A stretch of 64,000 nt of DNA. Source: Plantago elongata (Eukaryota; Streptophyta; Magnoliopsida; Lamiales; Plantaginaceae). Numbering within the stretch: the stretch's first letter is position 1; every line of letters begins with the position of its first letter. Under the pieces are notes generated by a model. It did not search any database and was not told the DNA's origin. It saw nothing but the letters and a program-made list of their open reading frames with translations. The stretch lies in the NCBI GenBank assembly GCA_036897095.1, contig JAYMSP010000032.1:48484-112483 (forward strand). The letters run 5' to 3'. This document shows, in pieces, positions 63,802-64,000 of the stretch. The translations under genes and the position numbers were made by a program.

Positions 63802-64000
63802 CACCCCCACAGTCGAAATGGGAGGCGGACGAATGCTGACACTGAAGCGAAAATCTTCAAACAAAACCCGAGGTAAGACTTTAGTAAAAATATCCGCAAT
63901 CTGATATCTTGACGGAACATGCAGTACACGAACATCCCCACGAGCAACATGTTCTCGAACAAAATGTATATCCATCTCGATATGCTTGGTACGTTGATGC
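63799..64000 (-). mobile_element. Ty1/copia retrotransposon polyprotein, C-terminal end
   Basis: Reading the minus strand from 63999 gives the end of the copia RNase H region: a TKHIEMDIHFVREHV block, VPSRYQIADIFTK and an end in PPPISTVGV before TGA at 63801-63799. This is the standard copia pol terminus. The rest of the element continues past the right edge, so its intactness cannot be judged; the visible part has no stop or frameshift. The stop codon overlaps the first bases of the LTR. Confidence 0.88.

Overview
The window is nuclear DNA of a flowering plant. The protein genes are split by many short, AT-rich introns with GT-AG borders. The families are plant-specific or plant-typical: plastid alpha-amylase, subtilase, WHIRLY, SnRK1 gamma subunit, LRR receptor kinase, CC-NLR, IQD and BCS1-like AAA-ATPase. 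Stowaway-type MITEs and a Ty1/copia end sit between the genes. The R1-like CC-NLR and the GRF zinc-finger remnant suggest an asterid eudicot, possibly Lamiales; that is inference and cannot be fixed from this sequence alone.

Layout. 0.3-3.9 kb (+): 3' part of a plastid alpha-amylase (AMY3 type), running in from the left edge. 4.6-8.0 kb (-): complete ten-exon subtilase, convergent with the amylase. 9.1-9.6 kb (+): single-exon orphan ORF. 10.1-13.2 kb (-): eight-exon zinc-knuckle protein. 14.7-15.0 kb (+): small glycine-zipper protein. 16.1-19.7 kb (+): WHIRLY ssDNA-binding protein. 19.7-25.3 kb: AT-rich intergenic DNA with a 0.7 kb foldback element. 25.3-27.8 kb (+): SnRK1 gamma-type CBS protein. 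28.2-31.2 kb (-): LRR receptor pseudokinase, convergent with it. 31.2-34.7 kb: gene-poor. 34.7-37.4 kb (-): intact single-exon CC-NB-LRR resistance-type gene. 39.7-44.7 kb (+): RNA polymerase II CTD phosphatase (CPL4 type) with a foldback element in intron 2. 46.3-48.3 kb (+): BCS1-like AAA-ATPase. 51.4-52.0 kb (+): decayed GRF zinc-finger gene. 54.7-58.6 kb (+): IQD31/32-like calmodulin-target protein. 58.6-62.0 kb: repeat-rich DNA. 62.0-62.8 kb (+): frameshifted RNase H-like gene. 63.5-64.0 kb (-): 3' end of a Ty1/copia element.

The genes are separate single-gene units that do not form a pathway or cluster. Exon joins were checked for reading phase by hand, and all ten multi-exon genes called as intact (amylase partial at its 5' end) give uninterrupted frames. 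Two introns use GC donors (subtilase intron 1, CPL4 intron 7).

No clear new biological system was found. The observations most worth following are three. The first exon of the IQD gene has two decayed upstream copies either side of the AAA-ATPase. The two genes at 14.7 kb and 62.0 kb share a glycine-zipper segment, and in the second it is joined to a decayed RNase H domain. GC-rich nested hairpins form a cluster at 48.6-49.2 kb.
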